A stretch of 12,782 nt of DNA. Origin: an uncultured Spirochaetales bacterium. Its GTDB lineage: Bacteria > Spirochaetota > Spirochaetia > Sphaerochaetales > Sphaerochaetaceae. Below the pieces are notes generated by a model. That model worked only from the letters and a program-made list of their open reading frames with translations, had not been told where the DNA came from and ran no database searches. Both the position numbers and the translations under genes were made by a program. The stretch covers positions 1-12,782 of the forward strand of contig CALFMX010000103.1 of the NCBI GenBank assembly GCA_937902565.1, read 5' to 3'. Positions 6,915 to 12,782 of this stretch are shown here, piece by piece (position 1 is the first letter of the stretch; each line of letters starts with the position of its first letter).

Positions 6915-6919
6915 AAGAT
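6891..6919 (+). promoter_or_regulatory. Candidate promoter of the PII-like gene
   Basis: TTTACA (6891-6896, 5 of 6 consensus) and TAAGAT (6914-6919, 4 of 6) are separated by 17 bp. The predicted leader is about 40 bases and ends in GGAGGT. An inverted pair TGTTTAC (6889-6895) and GTAAACA (6920-6926), 31 bp centre to centre, brackets the promoter and could be a regulator-binding pair. Confidence 0.45.
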
Positions 6920-6966
6920 GTAAACATAACGCAGAGAGCGCTATACACACCACTGGAGGTTTGTCC

Positions 6967-7293
6967 ATGACACATACACCGCATACCCTCATCACCTGCA
7001 TCGTCAATCACGGCCTCGCCGACGAGGTCATGGCTGCCGCACGAAAGGCTGGGGCAACCGGTGGGACCATCCTCTCTGCCCGGGGTACGGGGACCGAGGA
7101 GGATGCGAAGTTCTTCGGCTATACCCTGGTGCCCGAGAAGGACATGTTGATCATCCTCGTCGAAGCGGAGGACGCACCGACGGTCCTCGAGGCAATCCGT
7201 GCCCTCCCCGTCCTCGCCGAACCTGGAGTCGGCGTCGCCTTCTGCGCCGATGTCGAGCGCTTTGTACCCTTCGGGAAACCTGCAGAGACGTAA
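6967..7293 (+). CDS. PII-like signalling protein (GlnB superfamily, non-canonical)
   Basis: A 108-residue protein with the ferredoxin-like fold of the PII superfamily. The opening beta strand is LITCIVNHGLADEVMAAARK, followed by GATGGTILSARGTG (about 28-41), the nucleotide-loop glycine stretch. FFGYTLVPEKDMLIILVE then matches the second half of PII-like proteins. The T-loop is very short (TEEDAKFFG) and has no tyrosine in the position uridylylated in E. coli GlnB, so it is not a classical GlnB/GlnK. I recall such short PII-like proteins near membrane proteins (for example DUF1538), but here it stands alone with no amtB, transporter or glutamine synthetase. I chose the ATG at 6967 because GGAGGT (6955-6960) lies 6 bp upstream; a TTG at 6961 touches the ribosome site. 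Its stop directly abuts that of the convergent lacI gene. It probably binds an adenine nucleotide; the target is unknown. Confidence 0.82.
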   Translation: MTHTPHTLITCIVNHGLADEVMAAARKAGATGGTILSARGTGTEEDAKFFGYTLVPEKDMLIILVEAEDAPTVLEAIRALPVLAEPGVGVAFCADVERFVPFGKPAET

Positions 7294-8355
7294 TTACTCG
7301 GTGCGGGGAGCGGCACTCGACGAACGGATGATGAGACGGGTCTGATACTCGACACGAACCACTGCCCCACTCTCCAATACCCGGCTCTGTTTACCTTCCA
7401 TCTTATCGCTGAGGAGGCGCAGTGCGCTCTTGCCTCCCTGCACGATGTAGTGCTCGACACTGGTCAGGTCCACCCCGCTGAACGACGATGGGGGGATGTT
7501 ATCAAAGCCACAGACCGAATAGTGTGAGGGGATAGAGAATCCACTCTCCTTGATACCGTCGATCACCCCATAGGCGACCATGTCGTTGATGGCCACCATG
7601 GCGGTCACTTCCGGGTTTTGCTCGATGCACTGCCTGGCCAATGAACGGCCGGTGCGGTGCTCGATATCGACGGTGTGCAACTCAGTCAGTGTTGGGACCT
7701 CTGCGGTGAAGAGGGAGAGCGAGGCGCCGTGATCGAAGCGGGCGATCTCTGCCTTCAGCCCATCGTATCGCCGCACTCTGGCACTATGTTCGCTGTTGAG
7801 GCTGGTGGAGAGGTAGGCAATCTTGCGGTGACCGAGCTCGAGCAGGTGACGGGCCACCAACACCCCGGCATTGAAGTTGTTCACATCGACGGTATCGAGG
7901 CCCACATCGTTCTGCTTGTCGCCGACAGCCACCACCGGCACCGTCTCGTTGAGCTCGCGCACCAGCTCAGGCTGCTGGGGGATCATGGCGAAGATCACGC
8001 CCCCTACCATCGGGTCCTTGGCAAGCTCGCAGGCGCTGCGCTCCTTCTCCTGATCCCAGTAGGTGGTGAAGATCACCGTCTCCAGGTTCTGCTCTCTCGC
8101 CTCCATCTCCATGCCCTGGATGATGGTGGCAAAGTATGGATTGATGACCGAGGGGCAGACGATGAGCACGATGCTGCGGTTCCGTTTGGCTGTCTTTGTC
8201 TGATACCCCAGCTCACGGCAGGCTGTGTACACCGCATCGATGGTCTCATCACTGAAGCGTGAGAGGCTCTTGCCGGCCAGGATCATTGAAACACTAGCCG
8301 TTGAAACTCCCACGTGCTTCGCAATCTCTCGTTGTGTAATTCGTGTCTTGGGCAT
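7294..8355 (-). CDS. LacI-family transcriptional regulator
   Basis: A 353-residue LacI/GalR-type repressor of normal length. Residues 5-28 form the HTH (RITQREIAKHVGVSTASVSM), followed by the hinge segment FSDETIDAVYTACRELGY. The periplasmic-binding-protein-like effector domain covers roughly 60-340, with VCGFDNIPPSSF as the usual GFD motif near the second lobe. The start is uncertain: the ATG at 8355 begins right at the HTH as in most relatives, while an in-frame ATG at 8388 would add 11 residues; neither has a good ribosome site. The gene lies 171 bp downstream of the phosphodiesterase gene in the same direction as the ABC operon, so it is the probable local regulator, binding a sugar or polyol effector. 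It ends flush against the convergent PII-like gene. Confidence 0.9.
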   Translation of the reverse strand: MPKTRITQREIAKHVGVSTASVSMILAGKSLSRFSDETIDAVYTACRELGYQTKTAKRNRSIVLIVCPSVINPYFATIIQGMEMEAREQNLETVIFTTYWDQEKERSACELAKDPMVGGVIFAMIPQQPELVRELNETVPVVAVGDKQNDVGLDTVDVNNFNAGVLVARHLLELGHRKIAYLSTSLNSEHSARVRRYDGLKAEIARFDHGASLSLFTAEVPTLTELHTVDIEHRTGRSLARQCIEQNPEVTAMVAINDMVAYGVIDGIKESGFSIPSHYSVCGFDNIPPSSFSGVDLTSVEHYIVQGGKSALRLLSDKMEGKQSRVLESGAVVRVEYQTRLIIRSSSAAPRTE

Positions 8356-8466
8356 CCCTGGTATCGCAGTCCATCGAGTAGTATCCATCCAGCCTGTTCA
8401 CCGACCATTGCATAGCGTCTTCATCACATCAATCGTTGGAGTCCACAGCTGCATGAACCTGTCGCC

Positions 8467-8475
8467 ATCATACCA
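8467..8475 (-). promoter_or_regulatory. Candidate extended -10 promoter for lacI
   Basis: On the minus strand TGGTATGAT forms an extended -10 element (TGn followed by TATGAT) with no recognisable -35. It would give lacI its own transcript with a leader of about 100 bases. The gap also holds CACAGCTG twice, about 65 bp apart, without an obvious role. No terminator for the ABC operon is visible here. Confidence 0.3.
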
Positions 8476-8526
8476 CACCCCTTGCCACACTGGAAGGTTC
8501 AACTATGACACAGCTGGGCAGTTATC

Positions 8527-9270
8527 TCACCAATTCCTTTCACCCAGCAACGTTCGAAGGTGGCGAGGGTGGTGGGTCGTGATCGAGAAGACGCCGTAGG
8601 AGGCCATCTGCTGCATATCGCTCTCATCATCGACAGTCCACACCGAGACAGGGACAAAACGCCTCCGGGCGTGGAGGACGAGCTCCTCGCGGCACATCAT
8701 GTAATCGATGTTGATCCCGCAGGAGCCGACCTCGATGGCCTCTCTGCAGAGGGTGTGCACGAATGCGGAGTACCGCCCTGTCTCCATGATTGCGGGGTCG
8801 TAGTAGGCGTTGAGCAACACCTGTACCCCGGGCAGCAGCCCGATGACCTGCCTCGCCTGTTCAGGGCCACACCCCGAGATGATGATCGAATCCCGCGCTC
8901 TGCAGGTGTCGGCGAGCCCATTGATGTATCCTAGGCAGTCGATGTCCTTCAGATCCAGGTTCAGGACACTCCCCCCCTCGACGATCAAGGCCATCACCGT
9001 CTCCAGTGGGGTGAGCGCTATGCCTTCACTGCCGGCAAACGCGAGAATCTCTTCGTACGTGTGGCCAGAGAGGAGCAGGGACCGCCCGCTCTCCCCGCCG
9101 ATGGCCGGGTCATGGTGGAGCACGGGCACACCATCGAGCGAGCTGCGAATGTCGACCTCAATGATATCCGCCCCACCATCCAAGCCGGCCAACACCGAGG
9201 CGAGGCTATTCTTTGCAGTGCCTTCACACCCGCTGTGTGCGGTGACCAATGGCGTACATCCCTCAGACAT
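8527..9270 (-). CDS. Glycerophosphodiester phosphodiesterase family protein, divergent active site
   Basis: A 247-residue TIM-barrel protein of the GDPD family, similar in length to E. coli UgpQ; members hydrolyse glycerophosphodiesters to sn-glycerol-3-phosphate plus an alcohol. Family features are TAHSGCEGTAKNSL at the N-terminus, EVDIRSSLDGVPVLHHD (E38, D40, H53) and a C-terminal VSVWTVDDESDMQQMASYG. The general acid-base histidines (H12, H53) and the ExD metal pair are kept. The usual HRG arginine is Ser13, the glutamate of PENT is Lys20, and the LNxEIK glutamate is Asp106. There is no signal peptide, so it is cytoplasmic. It starts 12 bp after the second permease gene, with a good AGGAGG, so it belongs to the ABC operon in the position of ugpQ. 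It may act on the imported solute; the exact substrate is open. Confidence 0.87.
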   Translation of the reverse strand: MSEGCTPLVTAHSGCEGTAKNSLASVLAGLDGGADIIEVDIRSSLDGVPVLHHDPAIGGESGRSLLLSGHTYEEILAFAGSEGIALTPLETVMALIVEGGSVLNLDLKDIDCLGYINGLADTCRARDSIIISGCGPEQARQVIGLLPGVQVLLNAYYDPAIMETGRYSAFVHTLCREAIEVGSCGINIDYMMCREELVLHARRRFVPVSVWTVDDESDMQQMASYGVFSITTHHPRHLRTLLGERNW

Positions 9271-9282
9271 CTTCCCACCCTC

Positions 9283-10116
9283 CTACTTCAGGCTCATCGA
9301 GAACCCTTCGGTCTGTTTCTTGTACACCACGTTGGAGAAGATGAGGATCGGCAACGAGGCGAACAGTCCGATGGCCATGAGCTCTCCCCACTGCGTGGTG
9401 TACTCACCGATATAGCGGGCGATAACCACCGGGAGGGTCAACAAACGTGGGCTGCGTACGAAGAGGAGAGCGAAGAGGAACTCGTTCCAGGCGAGGATCA
9501 GGGCAAAAATCGAGGTTGCGATGATTCCCGATCGTACCAGGGGGGCAACGATGGAGACCAGGACGCGCAGGGGGCTTGCCCCATCGATCCTCGCCGCCTC
9601 CTCATACTCCTTCGGCAGGGTCTTCAAGAAGCCGTAGATGATCCAGATGGAGTATGGCAGGGTATAGATCTGGAAGGCGACGATCAGGCCCCCCAACGTG
9701 TTGATAAGGCCGATCCGGTTGAAGATCGTGAACAGCGGCACGGCAAGGACGATCGGGGGGAGGATCCTCACCACCAGCACCCAGATGAGGAACAGCCGGT
9801 TCAGGTGGAAGGGGAATCGGTACCGTGCCAATGCGTACGATGAGAGGAAGGCGAGGATGATCGACGCCAGCGTGGCAGAGACGGCGACGATCACCGAATT
9901 CGAGAAGTTCTTCCACAGCCCCGACTTGAAGACGGCTTTGTAGTTGGCCAGGGTGGGAGTACGGGGGAAGAAGCTCGGGATGGGGTCGATGACCTCCCGG
10001 GGGGTCTTCAGCGACGTGTTGACCATCCAATAGATGGGGATGAGGATAATTGCCACCACGAAGATGACCAAGAGGATGAACACCGTTCTTTTAAGGATTT
10101 TTCTCAATCGGTACAT
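9283..10116 (-). CDS. ABC transporter permease, sugar/glycerol-3-phosphate type (MalG/UgpE-like)
   Basis: A 277-residue inner-membrane protein of the binding-protein-dependent transport family. A first transmembrane helix spans about 11-33 (ILLVIFVVAIILIPIYWMV), and the conserved ANYK segment follows near 57-60. Further helices lie near 72-96, 106-130, 140-165, 185-212 and 240-265. The cytoplasmic EAA loop that contacts the ATPase is EEAARIDGASPLRVLV (172-187). Length and the N-terminal helix-loop pattern fit the MalG/UgpE subgroup. Its ATG directly follows the TAG of the first permease, with an AGGAGG inside the upstream gene, so the two are translationally coupled and form the heterodimeric channel. 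Specificity cannot be read from the permease alone. Confidence 0.93.
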   Translation of the reverse strand: MYRLRKILKRTVFILLVIFVVAIILIPIYWMVNTSLKTPREVIDPIPSFFPRTPTLANYKAVFKSGLWKNFSNSVIVAVSATLASIILAFLSSYALARYRFPFHLNRLFLIWVLVVRILPPIVLAVPLFTIFNRIGLINTLGGLIVAFQIYTLPYSIWIIYGFLKTLPKEYEEAARIDGASPLRVLVSIVAPLVRSGIIATSIFALILAWNEFLFALLFVRSPRLLTLPVVIARYIGEYTTQWGELMAIGLFASLPILIFSNVVYKKQTEGFSMSLK

Positions 10117-10995
10117 CTAGTCCTCCTCACCGAGCAAGCTTCGTACATAGAAGAGTGCGAGGAACGCAACGCCGAAGAGGGTGATCACCGAGGCGGCGCT
10201 TGCACGGCCGAAGTTGAAGAATTTGAACCCTTCACGGTAGATGAAGAACGAGAGGGTCTGCGTCGCATTTGCCGGCCCACCCCCGGTGAGGGCGTAGACC
10301 TTGTCGAAGAGGCGGAAGGTGTCGAGGGTACGCAGCATGAGCACCATGAGGATCTGGCTGCGGAGAATCGGCAAGGTGATCTTCATCGCGATCTGGCCGC
10401 CTCGGGCGCCGTCGATCTGGGCAGCCTCCCAGATCTCGGCTGGTATGGAACCCATACCCGCCTGGATGATGAGGAAGGCAAAGGGTGTCCACTGCCAGAT
10501 GTCGACGAGGATGATCGAGAAGAGGGCGACCCGTTGGTCGGTCAACCACCCCACAGGCGCGAGGTTCCATTTCCTCAGGATGTAGTTGAAGATCCCGATC
10601 TCATAGTGGTAGAAGGTTTGCCAGACGGCACAGATGACCATGGTGGAGATGATCATCGGGAAGATCACGATCAGGGATGCCACCCGCTTGCCCCTGAATT
10701 CTCGCTTGAAGAGAAATGCGAGGGCTGTTCCGAGCACCACCTCGGTAATACTTGCCACGAGGGTGAAGACCAGCGTGTTGACAAGTGAGCGCTGGAAGAG
10801 CTCCTCCCTCAGGATACGTGAAAAGTTCTGGAAGCCGACGAACGTCCTGGTATTCGACACAAGGCTGTACCGAAAGAACGAGTCGTAGAAGATCGTTGCC
10901 ATCGGATACGCCGTAAGGAAGAGGGTAACCAATAGCGCCGGGGCAAAAATAAGGTAGAAGAAGGAGTTGTAGTGAGCCCGTTCCCTGTTTCTCAT
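10117..10995 (-). CDS. ABC transporter permease, sugar/glycerol-3-phosphate type (MalF/UgpA-like)
   Basis: A 292-residue inner-membrane permease, first of the pair. The N-terminal helix is at about 12-34 (LIFAPALLVTLFLTAYPMA), then FVGFQNFSRIL and helices near 72-96, 105-127, 155-178, 212-230 and 265-285. The EAA loop is EAAQIDGARGGQIAMKITLP (190-209). LTGGGPANATQTLSFFIYRE (237-256) is the conserved segment of MalF/UgpA-type subunits. The ribosome site is modest (AAAGGA about 12 bp upstream), which may lower its translation relative to the binding protein. A stable hairpin (11025-11060) separates it from the binding-protein gene, and it abuts the second permease with no gap. No ATPase gene accompanies the permeases, so a shared MsmK/UgpC-type ATPase from elsewhere is expected. 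Confidence 0.93.
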   Translation of the reverse strand: MRNRERAHYNSFFYLIFAPALLVTLFLTAYPMATIFYDSFFRYSLVSNTRTFVGFQNFSRILREELFQRSLVNTLVFTLVASITEVVLGTALAFLFKREFRGKRVASLIVIFPMIISTMVICAVWQTFYHYEIGIFNYILRKWNLAPVGWLTDQRVALFSIILVDIWQWTPFAFLIIQAGMGSIPAEIWEAAQIDGARGGQIAMKITLPILRSQILMVLMLRTLDTFRLFDKVYALTGGGPANATQTLSFFIYREGFKFFNFGRASAASVITLFGVAFLALFYVRSLLGEED

Positions 10996-11024
10996 ACTAG
11001 CAGCACGTCCTTTGTCTCAATTGA

Positions 11025-11060
11025 CATGGCTTCGGGGCAGAAAGCGGCCCCGAAGCCATG
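11025..11060 (-). promoter_or_regulatory. Stable intercistronic hairpin between binding-protein and permease genes
   Basis: A perfect 14-bp inverted repeat, CATGGCTTCGGGGC and its complement, surrounds an 8-base loop. It begins 7 bp after the stop of the binding-protein gene. No T-tract follows in the direction of transcription, so it is unlikely to be a full terminator. By analogy with the malE-malF region, it probably protects the 3' end of the binding-protein message and gives that protein higher expression than the permeases. Confidence 0.75.
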
Positions 11061-11067
11061 GGAATAC

Positions 11068-12330
11068 CTATCGTTCCAGGATCTCCGTTACACGCTTCTG
11101 GATCTGGTCCAGAGCCGACTGTGCCGACAGATTGCCCACCAGGGCCCTCTGCAGGTAGTCGCCGAAGACCGACTCGATCTCTGCCCAGTAGTTTGTCCGT
11201 GGGCGGACCGACCCGGTGATCTGTCCATCAAGCTGGGCAGGGTACCAGGGGTACATGGCGACCAACTCGGGAATCTTGTGAACGCTGTGACGTGTCGGCG
11301 GCACCCCGTTCTTCTCGGAGATCATCGCCTGTGTCTCTGCACTGGTGAGGTGCAGCAGGAAGTCGAATGCAGCGTCGATGTTCTTTGAATCCTTGGGGAT
11401 GGCGACCATCCAGGCCCCGATCATCGAGGAGGACTGGTTCACCTGTCCAGGGTGGGCGGCAATCTTCACCTTGCCGACGACATTGGAGAGCTCGGGGTTC
11501 TCAAGGTTCCCGATCCAGCCGGGCCACACCTCGATCGCCATCGCACCGACCCCTGACAGCAGGGCATCACTGACCTGGGTTGCCTGGTAGGCTGTCACAC
11601 CCTGCGGGGCGTACTTTGCCAGCTCCAGGAAGTACTCCATGGCCTTGAGCGCTTCGGGGGTGTTGAATGCCGGCTTGCCATCCTTGAGGATGTCGGCACC
11701 GAATGCCCAGTAAATCGGCAGGAACCCGGTCACGATGGGGTTGCCCTGCACGCCCCTGAAGAGGACAGGGGTCATCGCCGGCTCATTGGCCTTGATCTTC
11801 TTGGCCACGTCGAGGACCTGGGTCCACGTGTCGAACTTCTCGACACCATACTTGCGACTCACATCCTGGCGGTAGGCAAAGAGGGCGACGTTACCTACGT
11901 GCGGCAGGGCGTAGAGCGGGCCGTTGGGGAAGGGATACCGGCCGATGTTCACCATGTTCTCCACCAGATCGGGGTCGATGGTAATCCCCTTCTTCTTATA
12001 GAGGGCATCCAGGTCGGCAAGCCAGCCGGCCTCCTGCAGCTGGGGGAGGAAGGGGTCGTCGACAAGCAGTACGTCGAAGGCACCGGTTCCACCGCGCAGC
12101 TCGATCACCGACTGCTCCATCAGCTCACTGCCGGAGAGCTTGAGCAACTCGAAACGGACGTTGGGATGCGTCTCGGTGTAGCTCTGGATGGCCAACTCCA
12201 TCGCATCACCATACGCTCCATCCCTTCCTGCGATGGTCAACGTGGTGACATCTTCAGCCACTCCACGCGCAAACATAGCCATCGGGACCAATAGCAGGAC
12301 AACAATCATTGTCATACCTATTCTTTTCAT
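11068..12330 (-). CDS. ABC transporter extracellular substrate-binding protein (family 1, sugar/G3P type)
   Basis: A 420-residue extracytoplasmic binding protein that delivers substrate to the permease pair. A signal peptide occupies about residues 1-22 (basic MKR, then a hydrophobic IVVLLLVPMAMFA). There is no cysteine near the cleavage site, so it is probably a soluble periplasmic protein rather than a lipoprotein. The mature N-terminus VTTLTIAGRDGAYGDAMELA and PNVRFELLKLSGSEL match family-1 solute-binding proteins, as do FDVLLVDDPFLPQLQEAGWL and the later AFDFLLHLTSAETQAMIS. Trp and Tyr residues (for example EVWPGW, YPWYPAQL) could stack on a sugar or polyol. I chose the ATG at 12330 because AGGAGG lies 6 bp upstream and the signal peptide begins there. 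As first gene of the operon with a UgpQ-like enzyme downstream, a glycerophosphodiester or sugar ligand is inferred. Confidence 0.92.
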   Translation of the reverse strand: MKRIGMTMIVVLLLVPMAMFARGVAEDVTTLTIAGRDGAYGDAMELAIQSYTETHPNVRFELLKLSGSELMEQSVIELRGGTGAFDVLLVDDPFLPQLQEAGWLADLDALYKKKGITIDPDLVENMVNIGRYPFPNGPLYALPHVGNVALFAYRQDVSRKYGVEKFDTWTQVLDVAKKIKANEPAMTPVLFRGVQGNPIVTGFLPIYWAFGADILKDGKPAFNTPEALKAMEYFLELAKYAPQGVTAYQATQVSDALLSGVGAMAIEVWPGWIGNLENPELSNVVGKVKIAAHPGQVNQSSSMIGAWMVAIPKDSKNIDAAFDFLLHLTSAETQAMISEKNGVPPTRHSVHKIPELVAMYPWYPAQLDGQITGSVRPRTNYWAEIESVFGDYLQRALVGNLSAQSALDQIQKRVTEILER

Positions 12331-12356
12331 ACAGGACCTCCTTTCGGTTCTGGGTA

Positions 12357-12376
12357 CGTATACCATATCATGTCAA
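12357..12376 (-). promoter_or_regulatory. Candidate promoter of the ABC operon
   Basis: On the minus strand TGGTATACG (12365-12357) resembles an extended -10 box. A perfect TTGACA (12376-12371) lies only about 8 bp upstream of its -10 hexamer, which is too close to act as its -35. The start of transcription would be near 12350, giving a short leader with a strong ribosome site. The exact pairing of boxes is uncertain. Confidence 0.4.
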
Positions 12377-12391
12377 GGATTACCGATAAAG

Positions 12392-12475
12392 AAATTGCCA
12401 GAACTTCCTTAATAGCCTAATTAAGCATATTTGCTTGAATTGAGTTAATTGCTTAAATACGCATAATTGCTTAAA
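12392..12475. repeat. Array of 12-bp elements at exact 18-bp period (five units)
   Basis: The element TAATTGCTTAAA occurs identically at 12446-12457 and 12464-12475. A close copy TATTTGCTTGAA is at 12428-12439 (10 of 12). Two decayed copies are TAATAGCCTAAT at 12410-12421 (9 of 12) and AAATTGCCAGAA at 12392-12403 (8 of 12). All are in the same orientation with start positions exactly 18 bp apart. The 6-bp spacers differ, so this is repetition of binding elements, not a simple duplication. A half-site in reverse (TTAAGCA, 12421-12427) adjoins the third copy. The array lies between two divergent genes and is probably a regulator-binding region. Confidence 0.75.
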
Positions 12476-12502
12476 TCGTCATATGTGCATGGGATTGGGG
12501 TA

Positions 12503-12511
12503 TGGTACAAT
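12503..12511 (+). promoter_or_regulatory. Extended -10 promoter of the unrecognised divergent gene, possibly leaderless
   Basis: TGGTACAAT (12503-12511) matches an extended -10 element (TGn plus TACAAT, 5 of 6). No -35 consensus is visible. Transcription would start about 7 bases after the -10, which is the A of the ATG at 12518, and no ribosome-binding site precedes that ATG. Confidence 0.5.
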
Positions 12512-12517
12512 CCAACT

Positions 12518-12782
12518 ATGAACAAACCGACAACAGAGGGACGAAAGCCCCAGCGCTTGAAGAGAAAGGACCTGGCAATGGGGATTCTCTACAAGTTCTC
12601 CGAGCTCTATGAGTCAAGCGAGGCGGAGTCGATCAACGACATCACCATCCCGATCGATGAGGTGAGGATCCACCTCAAGGAGCGCTTCGGTGTCGATTAC
12701 ACCAGCAACCAGTGGGTGTTCACCCAGTTGAAGCGCTATGAGGAAGAGATCGGCTCACACCTCTTCAAGAAGACGGCGGCCA
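12518..12782 (+). CDS. Unrecognised protein, N-terminal 88 residues (truncated by window edge)
   Basis: An open frame runs from the ATG at 12518 to the window end. Residues 1-18 are basic (NKPTTEGRKPQRLKRKD). Then follow a helical-looking segment (LAMGILYKFSELYESSEAES), an acidic patch with DITIPIDEVRIHLKERFG, and VDYTSNQWVFTQLKRYEEEI. The alternation of short amphipathic helices with a basic start would suit a small nucleic-acid-binding or winged-helix domain, but I do not recognise the family and claim no function. Codon use resembles that of its neighbours. There is no Shine-Dalgarno sequence; the -10 element ends 6 bp before the ATG, so translation may be leaderless. It is transcribed away from the ABC operon across the 18-bp repeat array, which makes it a candidate regulator of that operon or of itself. 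Confidence 0.65.
   Translation, partial: MNKPTTEGRKPQRLKRKDLAMGILYKFSELYESSEAESINDITIPIDEVRIHLKERFGVDYTSNQWVFTQLKRYEEEIGSHLFKKTAA

Noticed and set aside
7657..8262. 201-codon plus-strand open frame inside lacI
   Set aside because: Shadow of a clear LacI-family gene, with no domain and no start signal.
9061..9843. 260-codon plus-strand open frame opposite permease and phosphodiesterase genes
   Set aside because: It spans two genes on the other strand, is dominated by charged low-complexity residues (Asp, Gln, His, Glu), and has no ribosome site or family resemblance.
12352..12366. TGGGTACGTATACCA as a LacI operator at the ABC operon start
   Set aside because: The central CG and outer TGG/CCA are suggestive, but only about four of seven half-site positions are symmetric, and no second copy is found near lacI.
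12392..12475. CRISPR array or plasmid-type replication iterons
   Set aside because: Units are too short and the spacers only 6 bp for CRISPR, and no cas gene is present. No replication initiator gene or other origin element is seen, so a transcription control region is more likely.

Overview
The window is G+C-rich, tightly packed bacterial DNA with strong Shine-Dalgarno sites, short gaps and overlapping genes. It suggests a free-living or gut anaerobic heterotroph that recycles peptidoglycan, oxidises a 2-hydroxyacid through a flavin complex and imports an organic solute by an ABC system. The gene repertoire would suit a Sphaerochaeta-like spirochaete. That is a guess from gene content, with no rRNA or marker protein to support it, and a Firmicute is not excluded. 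There are no RNA genes, insertion sequences, CRISPR arrays or prophage genes.

Layout: (1) 1-2250, plus strand: the 3' part of murQ (MurNAc-6-phosphate etherase), an RpiR/MurR-type SIS-domain regulator and a TetR regulator, closely spaced. (2) 2249-5540, plus strand: a perfect palindrome abutting a near-consensus promoter, then etfB-etfA-glcD with overlapping junctions, encoding an electron-transfer flavoprotein and an FAD-linked D-lactate/glycolate-type dehydrogenase. (3) 5674-7293: a short AlkA-type DNA glycosylase, a convergent small double-CxxC protein, and a stand-alone PII-like protein with its own promoter region. (4) 12330-7294, minus strand: substrate-binding protein, two permeases, a divergent glycerophosphodiester phosphodiesterase and a LacI regulator. 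The order resembles ugpB-A-E-(C)-Q, but there is no ATPase gene. (5) 12331-12782: an A+T-rich divergent control region with an array of 12-bp elements at an exact 18-bp period, then the start of an unrecognised plus-strand gene.

The most interesting functional link is in regions 1 and 2. MurQ releases D-lactate when it cleaves the lactyl ether of MurNAc-6-phosphate, and the next operon encodes a GlcD-family dehydrogenase of the kind that oxidises D-lactate, with its own EtfAB pair. The cluster may therefore couple cell-wall sugar recycling to flavin-based oxidation of the released lactate. The TetR gene between them would control the second half through the palindrome at the etf promoter. This is an inference from juxtaposition and known family chemistry. 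The most unusual non-coding structure is the 18-bp-period array at 12392-12475.
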